From DASROJ01 sp035646975 (lineage in GTDB: Bacteria > Acidobacteriota > Polarisedimenticolia > JACPZX01 > DASXTC01): DNA of 8,762 nt. The notes under the pieces are model-generated. The model worked only from the letters and a program-made list of their open reading frames with translations. It was not told where the DNA came from and made no database searches. Position numbers and translations under genes: made by a program. Below, one piece after another: positions 1 through 6,773 of this stretch (positions within the stretch are counted from its first letter, which is position 1; each line of letters starts with the position of its first letter). The stretch covers positions 1 to 8,762 of the forward strand of contig DASROJ010000267.1 of NCBI GenBank assembly GCA_035646975.1, given 5' to 3'.

Positions 1-1710
1 TCCGTAGACCAGGTACCCCGGCTGCACATACAACGCGTTGGAGGCGTCGTCTATCAGCACTGAGGCTTCGGCGGTGTCGAGTGACGCGAGCATGAGGCGC
101 CCGACCTCACGATTTGCTCCGACGCGACTGCGCGCCAAGTAGAGGAAATGCCGCGCGTCGGGAAGGAAAACCGGCCAGCGATGCGTGACTTCCGTGGCGG
201 GTTCGTACCGGGTCACCGGCTCGGCCTTGCCGCCATCGGAGGGAATCCGGTTGATCGGCGACGTGATGTTGGGCGCGAACAGGATCACGCCGTCGCGGCT
301 CCAGGAGCCCCCCCGGCCTGTCGGCGCATCGGCGAGAACGCGTGGCGAGCCGCCCCGCAGGTCGATGGTCTTGAGCTTCGCGTCGGCAAAGAAGCCGAGG
401 TTCCTTCCATCCGGTGACCAGAATGGATAGGCGGCTCCGTCGGTCTCCGGCACGGGACGCGCGTTCATCTCGGCCAGATCCCTCAGCCAGATCTTCTTGC
501 TGCCGTCGCTGCCCGCGGCGACGAACGCGAGCGTCCTGCCGTCGGGCGAAAGCGACAGTCCTGCCGTGTCGAACGGGATGAGCGCGGTGTCGGGCGGCGG
601 GGTCAGCGTTGCGCGAAACGCGCGCTGGACGGCAGGCGCCGGCTTCGACAGGTATCCGAGTCCGAGCAGCAACGATGCAAGAGCCAGGACCGCCGCCACT
701 CCCCACGCCAGCTTCTCCCGCGTCGCACGGCGCAACGTCACCGGCGCGGCCACGCCGGCCTGCGAGCCGGACTCGCCGATCCACTGAAGCTCGGAGGCCA
801 CGTCCTGCGCGCTCTGCCATCGGTCGTCGGGGTCTTTTTCGAGACAGCGTTGCACGACATGGTCCAGCGCGGGCGGTGTCATCGGCGTCACCGTCGAGAT
901 GGGCGCCGGCTGTGATGACACGATGGCCGCGATGAGGCTCGTGCGGGTCTTGCCCTGGAACGCGCGCCTGCCGGTCGACATCTCGTAGAGCACCGCCCCG
1001 AGCGCAAAGATGTCGGTGCGCGCGTCGGCATCGGCCCCTTCGAGCTGCTCGGGCGCCATGTACTGGAACGTCCCGAGGATCGTTCCCTGGGCGGTGAGGG
1101 GGGCCTGCTCGGGTGCCAGGGCCGTCGCCATCTGCGAGCCGGCGCGGCTCGAGTCGAGGGGACCGCCCACCGGCGAGGCGCCAACCGGCGGGGCGTCGCC
1201 GGCCGCGGTCCTCGCCAGGCCGAAATCGAGCAGCTTTGCCCCCGCGCGGGTGATCATGACGTTGCCGGGCTTCAGATCGCGGTGGATGATCCCCTGCCGG
1301 TGGGCCGCCTGCAGCGCCGAGGCGATCTGGCGGCCGTACTTGAGCGCCTCGGCGAGCGGCAGTGCACCTTTCTGTAGCCGGTCGGCGAGCGACTCCCCCT
1401 CGAGGAACTCCATGACCAGGTAGTGGAGCTGCCCGCCGGCCTCCCCCTGCGCCCCGGCGCTCGTGGCGGTGTGGCCCACGTCGTACAGCGTGCAGATGTT
1501 CGGATGGTTCAGCGAGGAAATCGCCCTGGCCTCGCGCTCGAACCTCAGCCGCAGCTGCTCCTGTCCGGCCAGAGCGGCGGGAAGCACCTTGATGGCGACG
1601 TCGCGATTCAGACGCGTGTCGCGGGCGCGATGGACTTCCCCCATTCCGCCGGCGCCGATCGGCGCGAGTATCTCGTAGGGTCCAAGTTTCGTGCCGGCAG
1701 ACCAGTCCAT
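1..1710 (-). CDS. Membrane Ser/Thr protein kinase with C-terminal WD40/TolB-like propeller (C-terminus cut by window edge)
   Basis: Hanks-type kinase that phosphorylates Ser/Thr on unknown targets; 570 codons are visible and the frame is open at the left edge. Seen: Gly loop IGAGGMGEV near residue 16, VAIK with Lys41, catalytic HRDLKPGN at 143-150 (Asp145), DFG at 162-164, GTFQYMAPEQ ending at 222, and the F-helix Asp233. All key catalytic residues are present. A hydrophobic stretch at about 334-355 is a single membrane span. Beyond it lie PD40/WD40-like repeats with S(P/R)DG motifs near 388, 431 and 475, expected on the far side of the membrane as a sensor or scaffold. This layout is common in Acidobacteriota, where such proteins often reach about 850-900 residues. 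The ATG at 1708-1710 is placed just ahead of the Gly loop; no strong Shine-Dalgarno precedes it. It follows the flippase gene by 49 nt on the same strand and may be co-transcribed. The link to polysaccharide control is inference. Confidence 0.93.
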   Translation of the reverse strand, partial: MDWSAGTKLGPYEILAPIGAGGMGEVHRARDTRLNRDVAIKVLPAALAGQEQLRLRFEREARAISSLNHPNICTLYDVGHTATSAGAQGEAGGQLHYLVMEFLEGESLADRLQKGALPLAEALKYGRQIASALQAAHRQGIIHRDLKPGNVMITRAGAKLLDFGLARTAAGDAPPVGASPVGGPLDSSRAGSQMATALAPEQAPLTAQGTILGTFQYMAPEQLEGADADARTDIFALGAVLYEMSTGRRAFQGKTRTSLIAAIVSSQPAPISTVTPMTPPALDHVVQRCLEKDPDDRWQSAQDVASELQWIGESGSQAGVAAPVTLRRATREKLAWGVAAVLALASLLLGLGYLSKPAPAVQRAFRATLTPPPDTALIPFDTAGLSLSPDGRTLAFVAAGSDGSKKIWLRDLAEMNARPVPETDGAAYPFWSPDGRNLGFFADAKLKTIDLRGGSPRVLADAPTGRGGSWSRDGVILFAPNITSPINRIPSDGGKAEPVTRYEPATEVTHRWPVFLPDARHFLYLARSRVGANREVGRLMLASLDTAEASVLIDDASNALYVQPGYLVYG

Positions 1711-1759
1711 GAGGCGTGAAGGATACAGGCTGCAGGGCAGAAACGGCAAACGGCCACGC

Positions 1760-3283
1760 TCATGCCGGCCGGCGTCTGGCGACCCCCTTGAAGGTCTCGC
1801 GAGCGACGTTCACCGCTTCGGACAGCACGCGAGGACTCCCGTACAGGAAGCACGAACCGTACACGCAGGCGGCGATGCCGCCGCCCACCAGCAGGAATGC
1901 CGTCTGGGAAGCCGGGCCCACCGGCGCCCACGCCAGGCGCAACAGCGCGATCAACGCGGCGATGACTGCCGCCAGCACGGCCGGGGGCAGGAGGCTCCGG
2001 TAGAAATCGGTCAACGACAGACCGATCAGCCTGTTGGCGAAGTAATGGGAGATGGGCCAGAGGATCAGCGACATGATCGTGAAACTGATGGTCACGCCGA
2101 GCACGCCCCAGATCAATCCGATGGCGATCGAGGCGACGGAGCAGGCCGAGGCGAACGCACCCCATCTCAGCATCAGGTCCGAGCGGCCGGTGGCAAGGTA
2201 GATGTTGCCCACCGTGGTGCCGATGGAGCCGGCAAGTCCCGCCGCGGAAAGAATCGCAATCAAGGGAACGGCCTGGGTCCAGCCGGGGCCGAACAGCACG
2301 CGCGTGATCTCCGGGGCGGCCACCATCATCACCGCCATCATCGGAAACGTGATCAGGGCGATGAACTGCGCCGCTTTCACGTAGGCCCGGCTCAATCTCG
2401 CGGGGTCGTCCTGTATCGTGGAAAAGGCCGGGAAGAAGACCCGCTCGATGGTGCCGCTCACCTTCTGGAGCGGGTACATCATGACCCGGTAGGCCAGCGA
2501 GTAGTAACCCAGGGCCGTCGCGCCGAGGAACTTTCCGATCAGCACGTCATCGATGTTGCGCGACACGAAGTTGAGGATCTGGTAGCCGGCCAGCGGCCCG
2601 CTGAAGCTGGACAGCTCGCGCAGCTGCGAAAAGGTCGGGACCGACGCGCGCGACAGAGGATTGAAGCGCGCCAGCATCAGCACGCAGGCCGCCGTGAGAA
2701 GGCTCGCGATGAGCGACTGCGCCACCAGGCTCCAGACCCCCCACCCCGCCACGGCGAGGGTCGCCGCGGTCGTCCCCGCTACCGCGAGAACACCCGTTTC
2801 CACCAGGGCCAGGCTGCGAAACCGAAGGTCCCGGAGCAGCAGCGACTGGGGCGCCGAGGCGGCCGCGCCGAGCGGAAGGTTCAGGCTCAGGACGCGCAGC
2901 AACGGCACCAGCTCTTCGCGCTTGAAGAAGGCCGCGATCAGCGGCGCCGCCAGCGCGATGGCGGCCCCCATCGCGACGCTTGCGCCCATCTGCGCCCAGA
3001 ACACGGCCGCGACGTGTCCCCGCGCGAGCTCGCGTTTCTGCACGAGCGCGGCCCCCATGCCCATCTCGTTGAATGGCGCCACGGAGGCCATGGCCGCCGA
3101 GGCCATCCCCATCAGACCGAATTGTTCGGGCAGGACGTAACGCGCGAGTATGGCGGTGACCGCGAGCTGGATGAGCTGCCGCAACCCCTGGGTGGAGGCG
3201 CCCCAGAAGACCCCGCCTGCCGCGGTCTGACGCAGGCCTTGATGCGGCTCCGGCGTGCCTTGCGTCCTCCGGGTCGAGGGCAT
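1760..3283 (-). CDS. Polysaccharide flippase, MOP superfamily PST/WzxC type
   Basis: Multi-spanning inner-membrane transporter expected to flip undecaprenyl-linked oligosaccharides for O-antigen or exopolysaccharide assembly. The 507-residue product has about 12-14 hydrophobic segments, the usual size for the family. The N-terminus has a short polar lead, then GGVFWGASTQGLRQLIQL and LARYVLPEQFGLMGMA at about 23-61. The most diagnostic stretch is at 243-293: NIDDVLIGKFLGATALGYYS, then a Pro-Leu-Gln turn and FFPAFSTIQ, the pattern of PST-family Wzx/WzxC proteins. The frame stays open upstream to a TTG at 3346. The codons between there and 3283 have low third-position GC (about 9 of 17), against 13 of the first 16 after ATG 3283, so the shorter start is preferred. 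No Shine-Dalgarno precedes it. The gene is divergent from the aminotransferase operon and is followed by the kinase gene. Substrate cannot be read from sequence. Confidence 0.92.
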   Translation of the reverse strand: MPSTRRTQGTPEPHQGLRQTAAGGVFWGASTQGLRQLIQLAVTAILARYVLPEQFGLMGMASAAMASVAPFNEMGMGAALVQKRELARGHVAAVFWAQMGASVAMGAAIALAAPLIAAFFKREELVPLLRVLSLNLPLGAAASAPQSLLLRDLRFRSLALVETGVLAVAGTTAATLAVAGWGVWSLVAQSLIASLLTAACVLMLARFNPLSRASVPTFSQLRELSSFSGPLAGYQILNFVSRNIDDVLIGKFLGATALGYYSLAYRVMMYPLQKVSGTIERVFFPAFSTIQDDPARLSRAYVKAAQFIALITFPMMAVMMVAAPEITRVLFGPGWTQAVPLIAILSAAGLAGSIGTTVGNIYLATGRSDLMLRWGAFASACSVASIAIGLIWGVLGVTISFTIMSLILWPISHYFANRLIGLSLTDFYRSLLPPAVLAAVIAALIALLRLAWAPVGPASQTAFLLVGGGIAACVYGSCFLYGSPRVLSEAVNVARETFKGVARRRPA

Positions 3284-3319
3284 TACATAATGATAGTATC
3301 GTGCGTCGGAAGCCGACAA
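3283..3319 (-). promoter_or_regulatory. Candidate promoter of the flippase gene, possibly leaderless
   Basis: Read on the minus strand, TTGTCG (3319-3314) is followed after 18 nt by TATCAT (3295-3290), an acceptable sigma70-like pair. Seven bases downstream of the -10 falls on the A of the proposed ATG (3283), where no Shine-Dalgarno is present. This fits a leaderless transcript. The patch 3281-3299 is conspicuously AT-rich for this DNA. It is a by-eye match only; sigma70 consensus elements are weakly predictive in GC-rich phyla. Confidence 0.25.
3305..3317. repeat. Inverted repeat GTCGG-AAG-CCGAC in divergent intergenic region
   Basis: A perfect 5-bp inverted repeat with a 3-nt centre lies between the divergent flippase and aminotransferase genes. 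It overlaps the candidate -35 of the flippase promoter. It could be a regulator-binding site for both directions or a small hairpin. Such short palindromes also arise by chance in GC-rich DNA. Confidence 0.35.
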
Positions 3320-3358
3320 GGTGAGAGTGCTCATCATCAACATCAAATCCGGAATCCA

Positions 3359-3375
3359 CGAAGCGCCTTCGGCGC
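3359..3375. repeat. Overlapping inverted repeats CGAAG-CGC-CTTCG and GCGCC-TTC-GGCGC
   Basis: Two perfect 5-bp stems share bases: 3359-3371 (CGAAG/CTTCG) and 3363-3375 (GCGCC/GGCGC). They are mutually exclusive as RNA hairpins. They sit 70-86 nt upstream of the preferred aminotransferase ATG, so they would lie in its 5' leader or promoter. A regulatory role is speculative. Confidence 0.35.
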
Positions 3376-3444
3376 GATCGTGTGGACGCCGATGACCCGG
3401 GTGCTCTGGCTGTGAAACCGATCGGTGCAGCCGGACGATTCGTG

Positions 3445-4656
3445 ATGAACCGGGCCAGGAACCTCACCACGGTGCTGGCAGGCCGCCCGCTGGCCATGCC
3501 GTCACTCGGATCGATGACGTTGGACAAGGACGACGTCCGTATCGCCCGCGCGTGGCTCAAGCAGAGATCGCGATGGACCGACCTCGAAGAGACGAACAGC
3601 TTCGCCGCCGAGTTCGCGCGCTGGAACGGCTCCCGTCATGCCTTCGCGTTTCTCGGGGGCCGTGTCGCGCTGAGCGCCTGCATCGAGGCGCTGGGGCTTT
3701 CCCCCGGAGATGAAGTCATCGTTCCCGGATACACCTGCGTGGTGGTTCCCAACGCGTTCAAGTATGCCGGGGTCAAGGTGGTCTACGCCGACATCGAGCT
3801 GGACACGTACGGACTCGATGCGGCTCGCGCGGAGGAGAAAATCACGCCGCGCACCCGCGCCATCCTGCTGCAGCATCTCTACGGGCTGGTCTGCCGTGAT
3901 TACGACGCGATCCTCGACCTGGCGCGCCGGCGCCACCTGCGGGTGATCGAAGACTGCGCGCACGCGACGGGGGCGGAATACCGGGGACGCAAGGTCGGCA
4001 ATCTCGGAGACGTGGCTTTCTATAGCTGCGAGCAGTCCAAGGTGCTCAATACGGTGATGGGAGGCCTCGCGGTGACCAACGACGACGCGCTCGGCGCCCG
4101 GCTCAAGTCGTTCTTTGACCGCGCTCCCCTTCCTGACGAAGACAGCGTGGACCGGCAGCTCAATACCCTGCTCTTGAACTACTATCGCTTCAAGCACCCG
4201 CGTCGATGGGTGCTCGCCGAGCTCGCGCAGCGACGTTACGGCGCCAAGGAGGTCATCTCCACGACCGAGGAAGAAGAGAGGGGCATCAAGCCGGCGCGTT
4301 ACGGACAGAAGATGCCGGCGCCCGTGGCCGCCGTCGGCCGCAACCAGCTTCGCAAGATCGACGCCTACAACGCCCTGCGGCGGCAGACGGCCCTGAGATG
4401 GGACCGCTGGTGCGAGCAGACGGGATTGCGCGCGCCCCTGGTCGTGGAGGGTTCCGTGCCGGTGTTTCTCCGATACCCGGTGATCGTGTCGCCTGAAAAG
4501 AAGCGGGACCTGCGCTGGGCCGAGGAGTCCCTGGGCGTGAGCCCCGGGGTCTGGTTCGAGAGCAACATCCATCCTGTGCCGGGGCGCATCGCCGACTGCC
4601 CCAACGCGGACGCCGCGGTGGCGGGCTGCATCAACCTTCCTTGCCTGATCGGATAA
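3445..4656 (+). CDS. DegT/DnrJ/EryC1/StrS-family PLP-dependent sugar aminotransferase
   Basis: Cytoplasmic fold-type I PLP enzyme expected to transfer an amino group, usually from glutamate, to a nucleotide-linked keto-sugar, giving an amino sugar for a surface glycan. It has 403 residues, slightly longer than the typical 370-400. Seen: PGYTCVVVPNAF (about 95-106) at the cofactor-phosphate region, VIEDCAHATGA with the PLP-N1 Asp at 170, and FYSCEQSKVLNTVMGG with the Schiff-base Lys at 199. All core residues are present. The frame extends upstream to GTG codons at 3382 and 3412. Codons before 3445 have only about 12 of 21 G/C third positions, against 15 of 16 just after, so ATG 3445 is preferred; its Shine-Dalgarno is poor. 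It is first gene of the plus-strand operon, 8 nt ahead of the acyltransferase. Relatives act on dTDP-, GDP- or UDP-sugars; which applies here cannot be told. Confidence 0.92.
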   Translation: MNRARNLTTVLAGRPLAMPSLGSMTLDKDDVRIARAWLKQRSRWTDLEETNSFAAEFARWNGSRHAFAFLGGRVALSACIEALGLSPGDEVIVPGYTCVVVPNAFKYAGVKVVYADIELDTYGLDAARAEEKITPRTRAILLQHLYGLVCRDYDAILDLARRRHLRVIEDCAHATGAEYRGRKVGNLGDVAFYSCEQSKVLNTVMGGLAVTNDDALGARLKSFFDRAPLPDEDSVDRQLNTLLLNYYRFKHPRRWVLAELAQRRYGAKEVISTTEEEERGIKPARYGQKMPAPVAAVGRNQLRKIDAYNALRRQTALRWDRWCEQTGLRAPLVVEGSVPVFLRYPVIVSPEKKRDLRWAEESLGVSPGVWFESNIHPVPGRIADCPNADAAVAGCINLPCLIG

Positions 4657-4664
4657 AGACAAAG

Positions 4665-5360
4665 ATGCTGAGCAGGATCCGTAAAATCGCGAGTCTTTTC
4701 CCCGAGCTGTGGCGGATGGTGGTGTTCTACCTGCCGGGCGCGATCGGCTACGACCTTCGTCGCCGTTACTGGAAGACCCGTCTGAGGCACCTTGGCGAGG
4801 GGGTGATCATCGAGCCCGGCGTGCTGTTCCAGGGCCCGGAGCACATCTGGATCGGCGACCATACCTGGATCGATCGCGGCGTCATCCTGCTGGCCGGCAT
4901 CGACACGTCGGGCCGCGAGAAGATCGTCCTGGAAAACCCGCGGTTCGAGGGCGAGCCGGGAGTGATTCACATCGGTGAGTTCGTGCACATCGCCCCCCAC
5001 TGCATCATCTCCGGAATCTCCGCGGGCGTCTACATCTCCGACCGCTGCAACGTCGCGGCAGGCTCGAAGATCTACGCGTTCAGCCACCACTACCAGTCGA
5101 GGAAGGACCCGCGCAACCGCGAAATCTATTTCGGCCCGATGGTCGCCGAAGACGAGCAGTGCCTGATCCTGGGCCCCGTTCAGCTCGGAAGAAACACCGG
5201 CGTGGCGCTCAACGCGGTCATCCTTCCGGGTGTCTTCATCCCCGAGGACTGCTTCGTGTCGATCGGCAGCGTGGTTTCCCGGCGGGAGTATCGCGGCAAT
5301 ACGATCATCGGTGGCAATCCCGCGGAAAGCGGAAGGAACCGGTACACGGTGGATGAATAG
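4665..5360 (+). CDS. Left-handed beta-helix (hexapeptide-repeat) acyltransferase
   Basis: Predicted acetyl- or acyl-CoA dependent transferase acting on a sugar of the glycan; probably a trimer in the cytoplasm. The 231-residue product has an N-terminal helical, partly hydrophobic section (about 10-40), then hexapeptide-type repeats in two blocks: about 45-75 (GVIIEPGVLFQGPEHIWIGD) and 100-225 (IHIGEFVHIAP, VYISDRCNVAAGSKIYA, ILGPVQLGRNTGVALNAVIL, GNTIIGGNPA). The HH pair at 141-142 in YAFSHHYQ is the probable catalytic His site, as in xenobiotic-type acyltransferases. ATG 4665 starts 8 nt after the aminotransferase stop; a TTG at 4641 would overlap that gene and is less likely. Its last 8 nt overlap the next gene. 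Pairing with an aminotransferase suggests N-acetylation of the new amino group, but O-acylation is equally possible. Confidence 0.88.
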   Translation: MLSRIRKIASLFPELWRMVVFYLPGAIGYDLRRRYWKTRLRHLGEGVIIEPGVLFQGPEHIWIGDHTWIDRGVILLAGIDTSGREKIVLENPRFEGEPGVIHIGEFVHIAPHCIISGISAGVYISDRCNVAAGSKIYAFSHHYQSRKDPRNREIYFGPMVAEDEQCLILGPVQLGRNTGVALNAVILPGVFIPEDCFVSIGSVVSRREYRGNTIIGGNPAESGRNRYTVDE

Positions 5361-6018
5361 CATCGACCGGTCTTCGCACAACTGGCTGGCCATGAAGATC
5401 AACAACATGGCCTTCGAGAGCTGCCGGCACGTCATCAAGGGGCGCGTCGTGGATCTGGGATGCGGCACCGCGCAGTACAGGCCCGACATCCTCGCCACCG
5501 CGACCCAGTACGTCGGAGTGGACTGGGAGAACAGCCTGCATGATCGCTCCGGCGTGAACCTGTTCGCCGACCTGTCGCAACGCTTGCCGCTGAGGGATGG
5601 TTGCGCGGACACCGTGGTGGCCTTCCAGGTGATGGAACATCTGCGCGAGCCGGGTCTGTTCCTGGCCGAGTGCCACCGAATCCTCCGGCCGGGGGGCTCG
5701 CTCTTCCTCACCGTCCCTTTCATGTGGGAAGTCCACGAAGCGCCGAGCGACTACTACCGCTACACGCGTCATGGCCTCGAGCACCTGCTGGGAAAGGCGG
5801 GATTCGTCGACAGGCAGGTGCGCGAGACCACCGGCTTCTGGCAGACATGGGTGCTCAAGTTCAACTATCACACGGCGCGATCGGCCGGCGCCCTTCGCAG
5901 GATGCTCTGGATGCCTCTCTGGTACCTGGGACAGTCGCTGGCGCCGCTGCTGGACCGTCGCAGCGGGCACCCGGAGGAGACGGCCAGCTACACCGTCACG
6001 GCGAGGCGTGCCTCTTGA
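5353..6018 (+). CDS. Class I SAM-dependent methyltransferase (Methyltransf_11 type)
   Basis: Predicted small-molecule or glycan methyltransferase, 221 residues. Seen: motif I VVDLGCGTA at 32-40, the acidic residue for the SAM ribose at Asp57 in YVGVDWEN, post-I VVAFQVMEHL at 88-97, and LRPGGSLFLTVPF at 111-123. The C-terminal half is rich in aromatic residues (MWEVHEAPSDYYRYT, FWQTWVLKFNYH) and ends in a hydrophobic patch near 186-199, which could help it bind a lipid-linked or membrane substrate. ATG 5353 lies inside the end of the acyltransferase gene, ATGAATAG containing both start and stop, giving an 8-nt overlap that suggests translational coupling. The frame is open further upstream to 5230, but that part lies wholly over the acyltransferase and reads as shadow. 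Methylation target unknown; O-methylation of a sugar is the contextual guess. Confidence 0.88.
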   Translation: MNSIDRSSHNWLAMKINNMAFESCRHVIKGRVVDLGCGTAQYRPDILATATQYVGVDWENSLHDRSGVNLFADLSQRLPLRDGCADTVVAFQVMEHLREPGLFLAECHRILRPGGSLFLTVPFMWEVHEAPSDYYRYTRHGLEHLLGKAGFVDRQVRETTGFWQTWVLKFNYHTARSAGALRRMLWMPLWYLGQSLAPLLDRRSGHPEETASYTVTARRAS

Positions 6019-6773
6019 GCGGGGGGGCAACGTTGCGGAGGCTCGCCGGCGCCGTTCCCCCGTCGCTGAAGGATCCGTTGCGCCCTTTGTATCGCAGGGC
6101 GATCCATTACGGTCGTTCCCGGTTCTGTCCGGTCTGCCGCAGCCATGTGCGGGGCTTCCTGCCGGCCGGTGTCGTCCCTCGAGCCGACGCGGTGTGCCCC
6201 GTGTGCGGGAGCTACGAGCGGCACAGGCTGCTCTGGGTCTTCTTCGAGAAACACACCGACCTTTTCTCGGGCAGGACGAGACGGCTGCTCCATGTCGCCC
6301 CCGAGCCGATCCTCGCCTCCCGGCTCGGCCGGCTGCGCGGGGTCGACTATCTCTCCGCCGACCTGCACAACCCGGAGGCGATGATCGAGATGGACATCAC
6401 GAACATCGCCTACCCCGACGAGACATTCGACGTCATCCTGTGCAGCCATGTCCTCGAGCATGTCCCGGATGACCGCAGGGCGATGCGCGAGCTCCGCCGC
6501 GTGCTGCACGGCGGCGGGTGGGCGGTGCTGCAGGTGCCCACCCGGGGCCGAACGACCGTCGAGGACCTCTCGATCACCGATCCTGCCGAACGGCAACGGC
6601 TGTTCGGACAGCACGACCATGTGCGGTACTACGGCGCGGACTACGAGGACCGGCTCGTGGAGGCCGGCTTCCAGGTGCGCTGTTTTTCCGCCTCGGAGGT
6701 CGTCGGGTCGAACAACGTCGTGAGGATGGGAATCATGGCCGACGAAATCGTCTACTTCTGCACCCGATCGTGA
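6015..6773 (+). CDS. Zinc-ribbon SAM-dependent methyltransferase-like protein with atypical SAM loop
   Basis: A 252-residue product. The N-terminus holds two paired cysteine knuckles, FCPVC (Cys38, Cys41) and VCPVC (Cys61, Cys64), then GSYERHRLLWVFF, a predicted zinc ribbon. The methyltransferase-like domain follows, with a YLSADL acidic region at 112-117, FDVILCSHVLEHV at 138-150, then RRVLHGGGWAVLQVP. The usual glycine-rich motif I is replaced by LLHVAPEP at 91-98. I recall this N-terminal pattern from a family of methyltransferases in polysaccharide loci, so the substitution may be typical of that family. The start is TTG 6015: it forms a TTGA overlap with the preceding stop, has GAGG 8 nt upstream, and no ATG occurs before the catalytic domain. 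TTG 6033 is the alternative. Activity and substrate unproven. Confidence 0.85.
   Translation: MSGGATLRRLAGAVPPSLKDPLRPLYRRAIHYGRSRFCPVCRSHVRGFLPAGVVPRADAVCPVCGSYERHRLLWVFFEKHTDLFSGRTRRLLHVAPEPILASRLGRLRGVDYLSADLHNPEAMIEMDITNIAYPDETFDVILCSHVLEHVPDDRRAMRELRRVLHGGGWAVLQVPTRGRTTVEDLSITDPAERQRLFGQHDHVRYYGADYEDRLVEAGFQVRCFSASEVVGSNNVVRMGIMADEIVYFCTRS

Noticed and set aside
107..1184. Minus- and plus-strand open frames over the kinase
   Set aside because: They are out-of-frame shadows. The kinase frame runs unbroken from 1710 to the left edge with all catalytic motifs.
1711..1759. Possible terminator between flippase and kinase
   Set aside because: Only a 3-bp GGC/GCC stem and the CTGCAG palindrome are present, with no T-tract; too weak to call.
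1691..3415. Plus-strand open frame of 574 codons antisense to the flippase
   Set aside because: Composition is dominated by Arg, Gly, His and Gln, typical of GC-rich antisense shadow, with no domain pattern. The minus-strand flippase fully explains the region.
3502..4662. Minus-strand 386-codon open frame
   Set aside because: It is antisense to the aminotransferase, whose catalytic motifs are intact; the antisense product has no recognisable motif.
4365..5723. Minus-strand 452-codon open frame
   Set aside because: It crosses three well-supported plus-strand genes and has shadow-like composition.
5601..6014. N-terminal extension of the second methyltransferase
   Set aside because: The upstream part lies in another frame over the first methyltransferase and reads as Arg/Pro/Gly-rich shadow. 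TTG 6015 with GAGG and TTGA overlap is the better start.
6518..6769. N-terminal extension of the third methyltransferase
   Set aside because: It overlaps the second methyltransferase and is low-complexity; GTG 6770 sits just before the zinc ribbon.
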